A program made the translations under genes and the position numbers. From Chloroflexota bacterium (GTDB lineage: Bacteria > Chloroflexota > Anaerolineae > Anaerolineales > Villigracilaceae), in assembly GCA_021414245.1 (NCBI GenBank), contig JAIOOU010000004.1, positions 434,001 through 498,000 on the forward strand: a DNA stretch of 64,000 bases. Reading direction: 5' to 3'. The notes under the pieces are model-generated. The model saw only the letters and a list, made by a program, of their open reading frames with translations, ran no database searches and was not told the origin of the DNA. Positions 7,733 through 18,441 of this stretch are shown here, one piece after another. Numbering within the stretch: the stretch's first letter is position 1; the number at the start of each line of letters is the position of its first letter.

Positions 7733-8704
7733 ATGGAATTCACACAACTGGGCCGCAGCGGCCTCAAAGTTTCACGATTATGCCTGGGGACCATGAACTT
7801 CGGTCCGCAGACCAGCGAGGAAAGCGCATTCGAGATCATGGATAAAGCCCTCGAATTGGGCATTAATTTCTTCGACACGGCCAATGTTTATGGGCGAAAG
7901 ACCGGGGAGGGGATCACGGAAAATATCATCGGACGCTGGTTTGCCCAGGGCGGGGGAAGACGCGAGAAGGTTGTCCTCGCAACAAAAGTCTACGGCTTGA
8001 TGGGTCATTGGCCGAACGAGTCGCGGCTGTCTGCGCTGCACATCCGCAAGGCTTGTGAGGCCTCCTTGAAGCGGCTGCGCACCGATCACATTGACCTGTA
8101 TCAGATGCATCACATCTACCGGCTGAGTCCCTGGGAGGAGATCTGGCAGGCCATGGAACTGCTCGTGCAGCAGGGCAAGGTGATCTATGTGGGCTCCTCC
8201 AATTTTGCAGGCTGGCACATAGCCAGTGCGCAGGAGTCAGCGAAAGCCCGCCATTTCATGGGACTGGTCAGCGAACAAAGCCTGTACAGTCTGAACGACC
8301 GCATGATCGAATTGGAAGTCATTCCCGCCTGCAAAGAGTACGGGCTGGGACTGCTGCCGTGGAGTCCGCTCTCGGGCGGGCTACTGGGCGGGGCATTGCA
8401 AAAGCTCAAGACCGGCCGGCGCACCTCGGATGATGTACCAAAGAAGATCGCGGAACAACGCCCGCAGCTCAAAGCCTGGGAGAAGTTCTGCAGGGACCGC
8501 GGCGAGGAACCCGCAGACGTGGCGCTGGCCTGGCTGCTACTCAACCCGATCGTGACCGCGCCCATCATCGGTCCGCGTACGATGGAACAACTGACCGGTT
8601 CCCTGCGCGCGTTCAAGATCAAATTCAGCAAGGATGCCTTGCAGCAGATCGATGCAATCTGGCCCGGCCCCGGAGGGGAAGCACCGGAAGCCTATGCCTG
8701 GTAA
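7733..8704 (+). CDS. Aldo/keto reductase
   Basis: A 323-residue NADPH-dependent oxidoreductase of the YghZ/Kv-beta-like branch. The catalytic tetrad is visible: Asp and Tyr in FFDTANVYG, Lys in LATKVYG, and His in YQMHHIYR. The C-terminal cofactor segment APIIGPRTMEQL is also present. Substrates are probably small aldehydes or ketones. ATG follows AGGAGGAACTT, a strong ribosome site. A TATAAT at 7680-7685 with a weak -35 box could serve as its promoter. The small membrane-protein gene follows after 15 bases. Confidence 0.93.
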   Translation: MEFTQLGRSGLKVSRLCLGTMNFGPQTSEESAFEIMDKALELGINFFDTANVYGRKTGEGITENIIGRWFAQGGGRREKVVLATKVYGLMGHWPNESRLSALHIRKACEASLKRLRTDHIDLYQMHHIYRLSPWEEIWQAMELLVQQGKVIYVGSSNFAGWHIASAQESAKARHFMGLVSEQSLYSLNDRMIELEVIPACKEYGLGLLPWSPLSGGLLGGALQKLKTGRRTSDDVPKKIAEQRPQLKAWEKFCRDRGEEPADVALAWLLLNPIVTAPIIGPRTMEQLTGSLRAFKIKFSKDALQQIDAIWPGPGGEAPEAYAW

Positions 8705-8719
8705 TTCGAAAAGGAAAGC

Positions 8720-9037
8720 ATGAATATGATGAACAAAATTCTTTTAGGAGTTGCGATCCTGGTCGGCATCTTCCTTGCCTATATGGATTCGAGCCCCGGC
8801 TGGGACGATACCGGCATTACAGCGGGCGGATTGCTGGTCGCCGCGGGGATCATTACCCTGCTCGGTCATCCACGCCCGTGGCTGGTCGGCCTGGCCGTTG
8901 GGATATGGATTCCGCTGTTGTATATTTACCAGAGCCAGGCTTTCAACATGTTATTCGTTTTGATCATCCCCTTGATCGGTGCGTATGCAGGCTGGGCGGT
9001 CCGGCTGGGCGTGCGCAAGACCATGCATTTGGCCTGA
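8720..9037 (+). CDS. Small membrane protein, unknown
   Basis: A 105-residue protein with three or four predicted hydrophobic helices (residues 5-22, 30-50, 55-72, 75-98) and few charged residues. No known family was recognised. AGGA stands four bases before the ATG. It probably shares a message with the aldo/keto reductase and ends before a strong bidirectional terminator. The continuous hydrophobic pattern and the operon position are the grounds for calling it real. Confidence 0.65.
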   Translation: MNMMNKILLGVAILVGIFLAYMDSSPGWDDTGITAGGLLVAAGIITLLGHPRPWLVGLAVGIWIPLLYIYQSQAFNMLFVLIIPLIGAYAGWAVRLGVRKTMHLA

Positions 9038-9058
9038 CGAAGAATGCCCTTACATAAA

Positions 9059-9099
9059 AATAAAGGCCCTGATGGTATTACACCATCAGGGCCTTTATT
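9059..9099. terminator. Bidirectional terminator between converging genes
   Basis: Eighteen-base perfect arms (AATAAAGGCCCTGATGGT) close a five-base loop, with A and T runs outside. It lies between the small membrane-protein gene and the leuS stop codon and serves both strands. Confidence 0.9.
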
Positions 9100-9110
9100 A
9101 ATTGAATCGG

Positions 9111-12140
<3,030 letters not shown>

Positions 12141-12142
12141 TC

Positions 12143-12274
12143 TTACCTCATTGATTTGGATTTCAAGCGATCCGGTATTGACCTTTGATGTTCATCTTCC
12201 AGTTTTTGCAGAAGGCACGCAAGCAGCGGACCCTGCTTCCAGGGAATGTTTTTAATTTTAATGCCTGCTTTCAT
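12143..12274 (-). CDS. 43-residue basic ORF between T-box and leuS
   Basis: A short ORF with an excellent ribosome site: AAGGAGG six bases before ATG. It encodes 43 residues beginning MKAGIKIKNIPWKQGPLL, basic at both ends, without a signal peptide. Its TAA stop lies two bases before the leuS ATG, and its last codons contain the leuS ribosome site, so the two are likely coupled. It follows the T-box antiterminator and so would be made only when leuS is switched on. I do not recognise a family; it could be a leader peptide or a small partner of LeuRS. Confidence 0.6.
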   Translation of the reverse strand: MKAGIKIKNIPWKQGPLLACLLQKLEDEHQRSIPDRLKSKSMR

Positions 12275-12324
12275 TATATGCCTCCTTGTTCGTGAATAAC
12301 TTGCAATGACAGATTAAACAAAAA

Positions 12325-12578
12325 TACCCTCATCCGCTCAGGGACGAAGATATTCTCCGTGGTACCACCCAAATTACGTTCCAACTGCGAACGTCACTTT
12401 GTTGCTGTAACGGGCTGCTCCGTCACTGACTACTTCTATTTCACCAGTGAAGTCCTCTTTCGAGAAACAGGCGAGTTCGGTCTTTGCTTGCGCTCCCGTT
12501 GGGCGCATTGCCGGGCTTCCACCTTGCTCTCCCAGCTCGCTGACGGGATGACCTACTACTCCTGCCATGACTTTTAAA
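12325..12578 (-). promoter_or_regulatory. T-box riboswitch leader of leuS
   Basis: On the minus strand this leader shows the T-box core GGGTGGTACCACGG (12357-12370), which pairs with the uncharged tRNA acceptor end. It also has a stem I with the conserved GAGAGCAAGGTGGAAGC region and a specifier-loop candidate GAACTCGCC in which CTC (12473-12475) would be the Leu codon. A T-rich stretch (TATTTTTGTTT) follows the antiterminator and could be the termination site, though its stem is weak. The leader begins a few bases after the 3' end of tRNA-Ala(GGC), with no clear promoter of its own. Confidence 0.85.
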
Positions 12579-12585
12579 TTATTTG

Positions 12586-12658
12586 TGGACCCAGAGGGAT
12601 TCGAACCCTCGACCTTCTCAATGCCATTGAGACGCGCTCCCAACTGCGCTATGGGCCC
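12586..12658 (-). tRNA. tRNA-Ala (anticodon GGC)
   Basis: A 73-base cloverleaf by eye: acceptor GGGCCCA with TGGGTCC, D arm GCGC/GCGC, anticodon stem TCTCA/TGAGA with loop ATGGCAT (anticodon GGC, Ala), T arm GAGGG-TTCGAAT-CCCTC and discriminator A. CCA is not encoded. It is the second of two tRNA-Ala genes and is followed directly by the leuS T-box leader. Confidence 0.96.
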
Positions 12659-12679
12659 ATATAAAGATTTCTGTAGCAG

Positions 12680-12752
12680 TGGACCTGAGGGGATTCGAAC
12701 CCCTGGCCTCCTCAGTGCGATTGAGGCGCGCTCCCAACTGCGCTACAGGCCC
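12680..12752 (-). tRNA. tRNA-Ala (anticodon CGC)
   Basis: A 73-base cloverleaf by eye: acceptor GGGCCTG with CAGGTCC, anticodon stem CCTCA/TGAGG with loop ATCGCAC (anticodon CGC, Ala), T arm AGGGG-TTCGAAT-CCCCT and discriminator A. CCA is not encoded. It differs from its neighbour mainly in the paired stems, suggesting an old duplication. It lies just downstream of a strong promoter. Confidence 0.96.
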
Positions 12753-12770
12753 TTTAATAAGGCGAAGCGT

Positions 12771-12799
12771 ATTCTACCTGAGGCGTTTGGGAATGTCAA
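12771..12799 (-). promoter_or_regulatory. Strong promoter of the tRNA-Ala / T-box / leuS unit
   Basis: On the minus strand: TTGACA, a 17-base spacer, then TAGAAT. The start site would fall about 12 bases before the first tRNA. It is the only convincing promoter upstream of leuS, so it may drive tRNAs, T-box and leuS together. Confidence 0.75.
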
Positions 12800-12826
12800 T
12801 GCGAAATGCAAACTTTTCAAAGGGGT

Positions 12827-14080
12827 TCACGCCTTTGGCAGTGCCACCTTGAAGGTGGCACCCTGCCCGGGCCCGTCGGACTCGGCCCAGATGCGGCCGC
12901 CCTGGGCTTCGATCAATCCCTTCGCGATGGTCAGGCCGATGCCGAGCCCGCCATGATGGCGGGTATTGGGCGGTTCGATCTGGTAGAACTCTTCGAAGAC
13001 CTTTTGCAATTTGTCCACGGGAATGCCGATGCCCTTGTCCTGCACCCAGGCCAGGACCTTATCGCCCTGGTCTGCGGCGCCCACCACGATCTCGCCGCCC
13101 TTTGACGAAAAGCGGATCGCGTTGTTGAGCAGGTTCACAAAGGCCAGGGTGGTCTTTTGCTGGTCCACCTGGACCGGGATGGGAGTCTCCTGAAAGGCAA
13201 AGACCAGCTTCAGGTCCCGTTGCGCCGCGAAGTATTTGATCTCGTCCGCGGCAAAATGCAAAACATCCTGAATGGAGATCTTCATCGGATGCATTTGCAT
13301 CTCGTCGGTCTGCAGCAGGGTCAGGTTGCCCATCTGGTCGAGGATCGCATGCATTTGTGTGGCGGCCGTCAGTACCTGGTCCGCGTGCTCGGACAGTTCG
13401 CCTTCCGCATCCTGCTGCAGGAAGGTGGCGTAGCCGATGATGATGCCGAGCGGTGTGCGCAGTTCATGCGAGGCGAGCGCCAGAAAGTTGCTCTTGATCT
13501 GATTGGTTTCCTTGACCTTTTCATACGCCTGGCGGGTGGCCTGCAACAGGCGCGCATTATTGATGGCGATGGCGGCATGTGCGGCGATGACCGAAAGGAT
13601 GGCGACATCGTTATCTGTAAAAGGCCCGCCCCTTTTATTGACCGCTTCCAGCACGCCCACGGTGCGGTCCTTGATGGGCATGGGCACACCCAGCAGGGTC
13701 TTGATCCTGATATTGATATGGTCGGAGACCATCGAATAATGGCGCGGGTCACTTTCCGCGTTGTTCAGGACCAGCGGCTGGTTGGTGCGGAAGATGGTGC
13801 CGGCCAGGCTGCCGTCGATCGGGACGGGGATCTCAGCCAGTTTTTCGGGGTCCGAGCCGGTGGCCGCGGCAAAGAACAAACGCGGATTCTTTTCATCGTA
13901 CAGCAAAATGGAGGCGGCTTCACAGTCCAGTAGTTCGGTGGCTGTGGCGGTGATGAGCTGCAGCAGCGCATCCAGGTCGAGGGTGGAATTCAACGTGACG
14001 CTTAATTCCACCAGCCGCAAAAGCTGTTTCTGGCTTCCTTCGAGATTCTTAAGCTGGCCCGTGTTGACAAGGTTTGGCAT
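12827..14080 (-). CDS. GAF-domain sensor histidine kinase
   Basis: A 417-residue soluble kinase. The GAF domain spans about residues 30-180. A short linker leads to HisKA with the phospho-acceptor His at residue 205 (ALASHELRTPLGIIIGY). The HATPase domain follows, with N box FVNLLNNAIRFS, G1 region VQDKGIGIP and G2 region GGLGIGLTIAKGL. No membrane segment is present, so it senses a cytoplasmic signal. I prefer ATG at 14080; a TTG at 14122 in the same frame would add 14 residues. No response regulator is adjacent. Its stop lies about 30 bases before the tRNA-Ala promoter. Confidence 0.92.
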   Translation of the reverse strand: MPNLVNTGQLKNLEGSQKQLLRLVELSVTLNSTLDLDALLQLITATATELLDCEAASILLYDEKNPRLFFAAATGSDPEKLAEIPVPIDGSLAGTIFRTNQPLVLNNAESDPRHYSMVSDHINIRIKTLLGVPMPIKDRTVGVLEAVNKRGGPFTDNDVAILSVIAAHAAIAINNARLLQATRQAYEKVKETNQIKSNFLALASHELRTPLGIIIGYATFLQQDAEGELSEHADQVLTAATQMHAILDQMGNLTLLQTDEMQMHPMKISIQDVLHFAADEIKYFAAQRDLKLVFAFQETPIPVQVDQQKTTLAFVNLLNNAIRFSSKGGEIVVGAADQGDKVLAWVQDKGIGIPVDKLQKVFEEFYQIEPPNTRHHGGLGIGLTIAKGLIEAQGGRIWAESDGPGQGATFKVALPKA

Positions 14081-14208
14081 AGGGACAGTGTACTGTCCTT
14101 TTTTGGTGAATTCAAGCCCCAAATGTCCTGTGCGTGCTTAAATGTGGAAGGGGAATAGGTGAATAAAAAGACGGTATAAGCCTTTTTATTTAATATGCCA
14201 TTTTTCAC

Positions 14209-14237
14209 TTGACCATCCCCCCTTCCCGTCCTACAAT
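14209..14237 (+). promoter_or_regulatory. Promoter of glyA-gcvT
   Basis: TTGACC, a 17-base spacer and TACAAT lie about 70 bases upstream of the fusion gene. Each box differs from consensus at one position and the spacing is ideal. Confidence 0.65.
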
Positions 14238-14307
14238 TCATCTGCCTGACAATTCAATTACACGTGTCACTTTCACATGATATGGCACACCTTTAAGGAG
14301 AAATGCA

Positions 14308-17300
14308 ATGCCCGACTATCTTTTTCGCGGTTCGTTGGAAAAACTTGACCCGGATGTGTACAAGCTGACCCAGTTGGAGGCGGAGCGCCAGTATCGCAAG
14401 CTGATCCTGATCGCCTCCGAGTCCACGGCGCCGATGGCGGTGCGCGAGGCCCTATCCTCCGCCTTCCAGAACATTTACGCGGAAGGCTATCCGGATGAGG
14501 AAACGCGCTGGATGGGCGATGCCGAGATCCTCGATTATCCCGCGCGGCTGACGAACTACCGCCGCAGCAGCGACCCGCGTTACTACAAGGGCGTGGAATA
14601 TGCCGACACGGTCGAGGCCCTGGCCCGCCGGCGCGCTGCGCAAACCTTCGCCGCCAACGGATACACAGCCGACCAGATCTTCGTCAACGTGCAGGCTTTA
14701 TCGGGCGCGCCCGCCAACAACGCGGTCTATCACGCCCTGATCAACCCCGGCGATACCGTCATGGGACTCAACCTGCTGCACGGCGGGCATCTCTCGCACG
14801 GCTCGTCGGTCAACCGCAGCGGAAAATATTACAAGGCCGTGCATTACACCATCGATGAGAACGAGAAGATCGATTACAACGCCGTGCGCGCCCTGGCATT
14901 GGAACACAAACCCAGGCTGATGATCGCCGGCTATTCCTCCTATTCCTGGGTTCCGGATTGGAAGAAGTTCCGTGAGATCGCGGACGAAGTCGGCGCGTAT
15001 TTCCTGGCGGACATTTCCCACATTGGCGGGCTGGTGGCGGCGGGCGTGGTGCCTTCGCCGATCGGACATGCGCATGTCGTCATGTCCACCACGCACAAGA
15101 GCATCGACGGCCCGCGCGGCGCGGTCCTGCTGACCACCATTCCGGATGTCGCCAAAAAGATCGATAAGGCTGTCTTCCCGGGCGAGCAGGGCGGACCGCA
15201 TGTGAATGTGTTCGCGGCTCTTGCCTTAACCTTCAAGCTGACCCAGACCAAACAGTTCAAGCAGCTCCAGGCACAGACTCTCAAGAACGCCAAAGCCATG
15301 GCCGACCAGTTCGAAAAGCGCGGACTGCGCGTGCCGTTCGGCGGCACGGACACGCATCTCGTCAATGTGGATTGCACCAGCATTGTCGGCGAGGACGGCA
15401 CAAGATTAAGCGGCGACCAGGCTTCGCGCATTCTGGATATCGTCGGTGTCGTGGTCAACCGCAACACCATTCCCGGTGACAAGAACTCGATGGACCCGAG
15501 CGGCATCCGCCTCGGCACGCCCTGGATCACCCAGCGCGGCTTCGACGAAAAGAAGACCCGCGAGCTGGCGAATATCATGGCGGACGTGCTGCTGGCTTGC
15601 GCGCCGCATTCCGTGGACACGGTCAAGAAGGGCAAGCAGCGCAGGGCCAAACTGGACTTCAATGTACTTAACGAAGCCAAATTGAAGATCCGCAAACTGG
15701 CGGCCTCCGCCGGTATTGACTTCAAGCCGGCTCAGAACGGCTACCCTCATTTCTATTACCTAGACGACAAGGTCTCCAGCGGCGTGTTTGAGATCACCGG
15801 CCTGCGCGTGCGTCAGATGCTGGATTTCGCCGTGTCCTCCGACCTGAGCGCGTTGAAGGCCGGCAAGAGTCAGGCCACGACCCTCTCCACCCCGAAGGGC
15901 GTGGTCAAGGGCGTGCTGACCTGTGTGGATATGGGCGCATATTATCTGCAGGTGCCGGCCGCGAAGGCGGGCCTCGTTGGGACCTGGCTGCGCGATCTTT
16001 CAGACGGCTATACCTCCTTCCACCTGGATGGCAGCAAGGACTTCAGCGCCAGGAGAATGCCCGGACCCACGATCGTGGCAGAGTGGAGGAAGAAGCTCAA
16101 GGATGTGAAGGTCACAGGCAGCGGCGTGGATGGCAACAAACCCTGGTTCATCGGCAGCCAGCCGACCGTTAAGTCTGAAGCGACTGAAAAGCCGCCCTTC
16201 ATCTGGAACGAACCCGTAGGGGCGGATGGCAATCCGCCCATGAAGAAAACAGCCCTCAATCAAACCCATCGCGACCTGGGCGGCAGAATGGTCCCATTCG
16301 CGGGCTGGGAAATGCCCGTCCAATACAGCGGCATCTTTGAAGAGCATCTGGCCACGCGCAACGCGGCCGGCCTGTTCGATGTCTCGCACATGGGCGTGTA
16401 CGATGTGCGCGGCGCGGACGCGGCTTCGTTCCTCGATTCGGTCTGCGGCAACGACTGCGGCGGGTTGCTGCCGGGCGAGTCTTTGTATTCGCACTTCCTC
16501 ACGCCCGATGCGGACGTGATCGACGACACCCTTATCTATCGCCGCGGCTGGGACAATTATCTGGTGGTCGTGAATGCGTCCAACGATGACAAGGACCGCA
16601 CCTGGCTGGAAAGTGTGCGCGACGGCAAGGTCAAGATCGATAACGGACGACCGTGGGCGCGCACATTTGGATATGACGCGGCCATCCGCAACCTGCGGGA
16701 TCCGAAAGCGGGTTCCGCCATGCGGGTGGACATTGCCCTGCAGGGACCCAAGAGCCGCGACACGCTGCTGGCGATGGGCGTGGACGATAAGACGAAGGCG
16801 CGCATCATGAAGTTAAAGCGCACCGAGTTGTGCGATGCGGTGGTGGGCGGGTTCGATCTGATCGTCTCGCGCACGGGTTACACCGGCGAGAAGCTGGCCT
16901 TTGAATTGTTCGTGCACCCCGAGCGCGCTGTAGACTTTTGGAATGCGGTCTTGAAAGCCGGCGAGGGATTTGGCGTCAAGCCCATCGGTTTGGGCGCGCG
17001 TGACAGCTTGCGCACCGAAGCGGGGCTGCCGTTGTACGGTCACGAGATGGGACTCGGCTCCGGCAAGTTCAATGGCCGTGACCTGGGTGTGGCCGAAGGC
17101 GGATTCGGTTCGTACGTGAAGACCTACAAGCCGTGGTTCATCGGTCGCGACGCGTATGTTGCCAGAGAAAAGGAACGCAAAGGCGCCGTGATCCGCTTTA
17201 CCTTCGACGAACAGCGCACGCGCATGGCGCACAACGGCGACCCCGTGGTGGATGCAAGCGGCAAGCGCATCGGCTTCGTGACCTCCTGCGCCATTGACGG

Positions 17301-17439
17301 GCAGAGGTTCATCACCGGCCAGGCCTATTTGGACTTTGCGTATGCAAAGGAAGGCACGCCCATCCTGATCCACCAAGGCGGCGTAATGGACCGTCCCGCC
17401 GCGCCGGCCAAGGTGGTGAGCAGGTTCGCGAAGTTATAA
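14308..17439 (+). CDS. Fused serine hydroxymethyltransferase and aminomethyltransferase
   Basis: A 1043-residue fusion of GlyA-type and GcvT-type enzymes, linking serine-glycine interconversion with the tetrahydrofolate step of glycine cleavage. The SHMT part (residues 1 to about 470) has YAEGYP, the PLP-contacting Asp in LADISHIGG and the Schiff-base Lys 264 in TTHKSIDGPRG. A family-specific segment of about 150 residues follows. The GcvT part starts near residue 645 (MKKTALNQTHRDLGG) and has GYTGEKLAFELF and GLGARDSLRTEAGLPLYG. The junction contains a GC-rich hairpin directly before an internal ATG, so a separate GcvT could also start there. ATG at 14308 follows AAGGAG. Its C-terminal coding sequence recurs twice downstream. 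Confidence 0.93.
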   Translation: MPDYLFRGSLEKLDPDVYKLTQLEAERQYRKLILIASESTAPMAVREALSSAFQNIYAEGYPDEETRWMGDAEILDYPARLTNYRRSSDPRYYKGVEYADTVEALARRRAAQTFAANGYTADQIFVNVQALSGAPANNAVYHALINPGDTVMGLNLLHGGHLSHGSSVNRSGKYYKAVHYTIDENEKIDYNAVRALALEHKPRLMIAGYSSYSWVPDWKKFREIADEVGAYFLADISHIGGLVAAGVVPSPIGHAHVVMSTTHKSIDGPRGAVLLTTIPDVAKKIDKAVFPGEQGGPHVNVFAALALTFKLTQTKQFKQLQAQTLKNAKAMADQFEKRGLRVPFGGTDTHLVNVDCTSIVGEDGTRLSGDQASRILDIVGVVVNRNTIPGDKNSMDPSGIRLGTPWITQRGFDEKKTRELANIMADVLLACAPHSVDTVKKGKQRRAKLDFNVLNEAKLKIRKLAASAGIDFKPAQNGYPHFYYLDDKVSSGVFEITGLRVRQMLDFAVSSDLSALKAGKSQATTLSTPKGVVKGVLTCVDMGAYYLQVPAAKAGLVGTWLRDLSDGYTSFHLDGSKDFSARRMPGPTIVAEWRKKLKDVKVTGSGVDGNKPWFIGSQPTVKSEATEKPPFIWNEPVGADGNPPMKKTALNQTHRDLGGRMVPFAGWEMPVQYSGIFEEHLATRNAAGLFDVSHMGVYDVRGADAASFLDSVCGNDCGGLLPGESLYSHFLTPDADVIDDTLIYRRGWDNYLVVVNASNDDKDRTWLESVRDGKVKIDNGRPWARTFGYDAAIRNLRDPKAGSAMRVDIALQGPKSRDTLLAMGVDDKTKARIMKLKRTELCDAVVGGFDLIVSRTGYTGEKLAFELFVHPERAVDFWNAVLKAGEGFGVKPIGLGARDSLRTEAGLPLYGHEMGLGSGKFNGRDLGVAEGGFGSYVKTYKPWFIGRDAYVAREKERKGAVIRFTFDEQRTRMAHNGDPVVDASGKRIGFVTSCAIDGQRFITGQAYLDFAYAKEGTPILIHQGGVMDRPAAPAKVVSRFAKL
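16219..16240. repeat. REP-like hairpin inside the glyA-gcvT linker
   Basis: GGGCGGAT and ATCCGCCC form an 8-bp stem around a four-base loop within the reading frame, encoding part of the linker GADGNPPM. The core resembles the intergenic palindrome at 661-692. It ends at the internal ATG (16240) that matches a normal GcvT start. Confidence 0.6.
17383..17439 (+). repeat. glyA-gcvT tail, copy A (in the gene)
   Basis: The last 57 bases of the fusion gene, encoding VMDRPAAPAKVVSRFAKL and stop. The first 28 bases are identical to copy B at 18256, 873 bases downstream. Beyond that point the two differ almost only at synonymous positions. Confidence 0.9.
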
Positions 17440-17468
17440 CCACAGAAATACACAGATAAACACAGATG

Positions 17469-17494
17469 GGACGGCGGAGGGTGGGACGCCGTCC
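17469..17494. repeat. GGACGGCG hairpin repeat, copy 1
   Basis: GGACGGCG and CGCCGTCC form an 8-bp stem around GAGGGTGGGA. A near-identical unit (two differences over about 29 bases) occurs at 18689. Each copy lies shortly after a glyA-gcvT tail sequence. Confidence 0.75.
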
Positions 17495-17498
17495 TATT

Positions 17499-17526
17499 TT
17501 GTTTGAATTGAAAGTGGCTGTATAAT
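17499..17526 (+). promoter_or_regulatory. Promoter of the MNT/HEPN pair, probably leaderless
   Basis: TTGTTT, a 16-base spacer and a perfect TATAAT. The -10 box ends nine bases before the ATG of the nucleotidyltransferase gene, so the message would have little or no leader. No Shine-Dalgarno sequence is present. Confidence 0.55.
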
Positions 17527-17535
17527 TGCTTCACG

Positions 17536-17895
17536 ATGGTTACCGTAAACGTTCCAACGATTGACAAGCGCAAGCGCATTCCACAAGAAGCCATTGACCA
17601 GGTGGTGGAGCAAATTGTGGAAAAATTCAAGCCGCAGAAAATTATTTTGTTCGGCTCTTATGCACGCGGGAACGCTCGTCCCGAAAGTGACGTGGATATG
17701 CTGGTCGTGATGGATACATCCTTAAAAGAAGTCCAACAAGCCATTCAAATTTGCCAGAAAATTGAATATCGCTTTGGCCTGGACTTGATCGTTCATACGC
17801 CTAAACATCTGGCCGAACGTGTGAAAATGGGGGATTGGTTTCTGCGCGATGTCCTCAAGGAAGGCAGGATCGTCTATGAAGCCCTCAGCGACTGA
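17536..17895 (+). CDS. MNT-type nucleotidyltransferase antitoxin
   Basis: A 119-residue minimal nucleotidyltransferase. The signature GSYARGNARPESDVDMLVVM at residues 40-59 contains the GSxxxG core and the D-x-D metal ligands. In MNT/HEPN systems this protein neutralises the HEPN toxin, in studied cases by adenylylating it. It overlaps the HEPN gene by 20 bases, as usual for such pairs. There is no ribosome site; a TATAAT nine bases upstream suggests a leaderless message. The pair sits between two copies of the glyA-gcvT tail, which suggests acquisition as a cassette. Confidence 0.9.
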   Translation: MVTVNVPTIDKRKRIPQEAIDQVVEQIVEKFKPQKIILFGSYARGNARPESDVDMLVVMDTSLKEVQQAIQICQKIEYRFGLDLIVHTPKHLAERVKMGDWFLRDVLKEGRIVYEALSD

Positions 17896-18259
17896 GTGGG
17901 TCTCAAAGGCGGAAGGTGATTTTGCGACGGCCGGCCGCGAATTGCGTGCGCGCAGATCGCCCAATTACGACGCGGTTTGTTTTCACTGCCAGCAGTGTGC
18001 GGAAAAATATCTCAAGGCTGTTTTGCAGGAAAACGACAAACATATCCCTAAAATACATAATCTGGTTGAATTGATGCTGCTGTGTGAAGAGGTGGACGGC
18101 AGTTTTGAAATGCTACGTGCAGATTTGGTGGCCATGGAGCGTTACGCAGTGCGGGGACGTTATCCCGGAGAGGTTGCAGAAAAAGAAGATGCCCGATCTG
18201 CTTACGCAGCAGTTGGAACAGTACGCAAATTTGTCAGGCAGAAATTGGGGTTGAAGTAA
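17876..18259 (+). CDS. HEPN-domain toxin partner
   Basis: A 127-residue all-helical HEPN protein (PF05168-like). The motif YDAVCFHCQQCAEKYLKAVL near residues 30-50 is the typical YxxxxFHxQQxxEKxLKA helix. HEPN proteins of this kind are RNases held inactive by the partner nucleotidyltransferase. I chose ATG 17876, which overlaps the antitoxin gene; an in-frame start at 17849 would lengthen the overlap. Its TAA stop lies inside copy B of the glyA-gcvT tail (gTAATGG), so the cassette ends exactly at the repeat. Confidence 0.88.
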   Translation: MKPSATEWVSKAEGDFATAGRELRARRSPNYDAVCFHCQQCAEKYLKAVLQENDKHIPKIHNLVELMLLCEEVDGSFEMLRADLVAMERYAVRGRYPGEVAEKEDARSAYAAVGTVRKFVRQKLGLK

Positions 18260-18312
18260 TGGACCGTCCCGCCGCGCCGGCCAGGGTGGTCTCAAGATTT
18301 GCAAAGCTTTAA
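18256..18312 (+). repeat. glyA-gcvT tail, copy B (displaced)
   Basis: A second copy of the tail, encoding MDRPAAPARVVSRFAKL and stop, with a single Lys-to-Arg change. Its first 28 bases match copy A exactly. Later codons differ synonymously (AGC/TCA, AGG/AGA, TTC/TTT, GCG/GCA, TTA/CTT), so it behaves as a homologous tail and not a recent copy. Its ATG overlaps the HEPN stop. Confidence 0.88.
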
Positions 18313-18315
18313 TCG

Positions 18316-18422
18316 GTGGTCGAGTAGCCCGGCATGGCTTTAGCTGGGCGTATCGAGACCACGAGAATATGACCGGCCTGCTGCAAGGACCGAAGGGGCC
18401 GTGTGAAACGCAGCAGGCCGGT
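18316..18422. repeat. Two inverted-repeat elements before the E/Q-rich gene
   Basis: An imperfect palindrome spans 18316-18362 (GTGGTCGAG at one end, TCGAGACCAC at the other). A second has perfect 12-base arms, ACCGGCCTGCTG at 18372-18383 and CAGCAGGCCGGT at 18411-18422. They fill the gap after tail copy B and could be dispersed repeats or a terminator-like structure. Confidence 0.6.
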
Positions 18423-18441
18423 ATTCAGGAAGGATAAGCTC

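Noticed and set aside
14209-14307. A glycine riboswitch upstream of glyA-gcvT
   Set aside because: The promoter leaves only about 60 bases of leader, and no conserved glycine-aptamer segments are visible.
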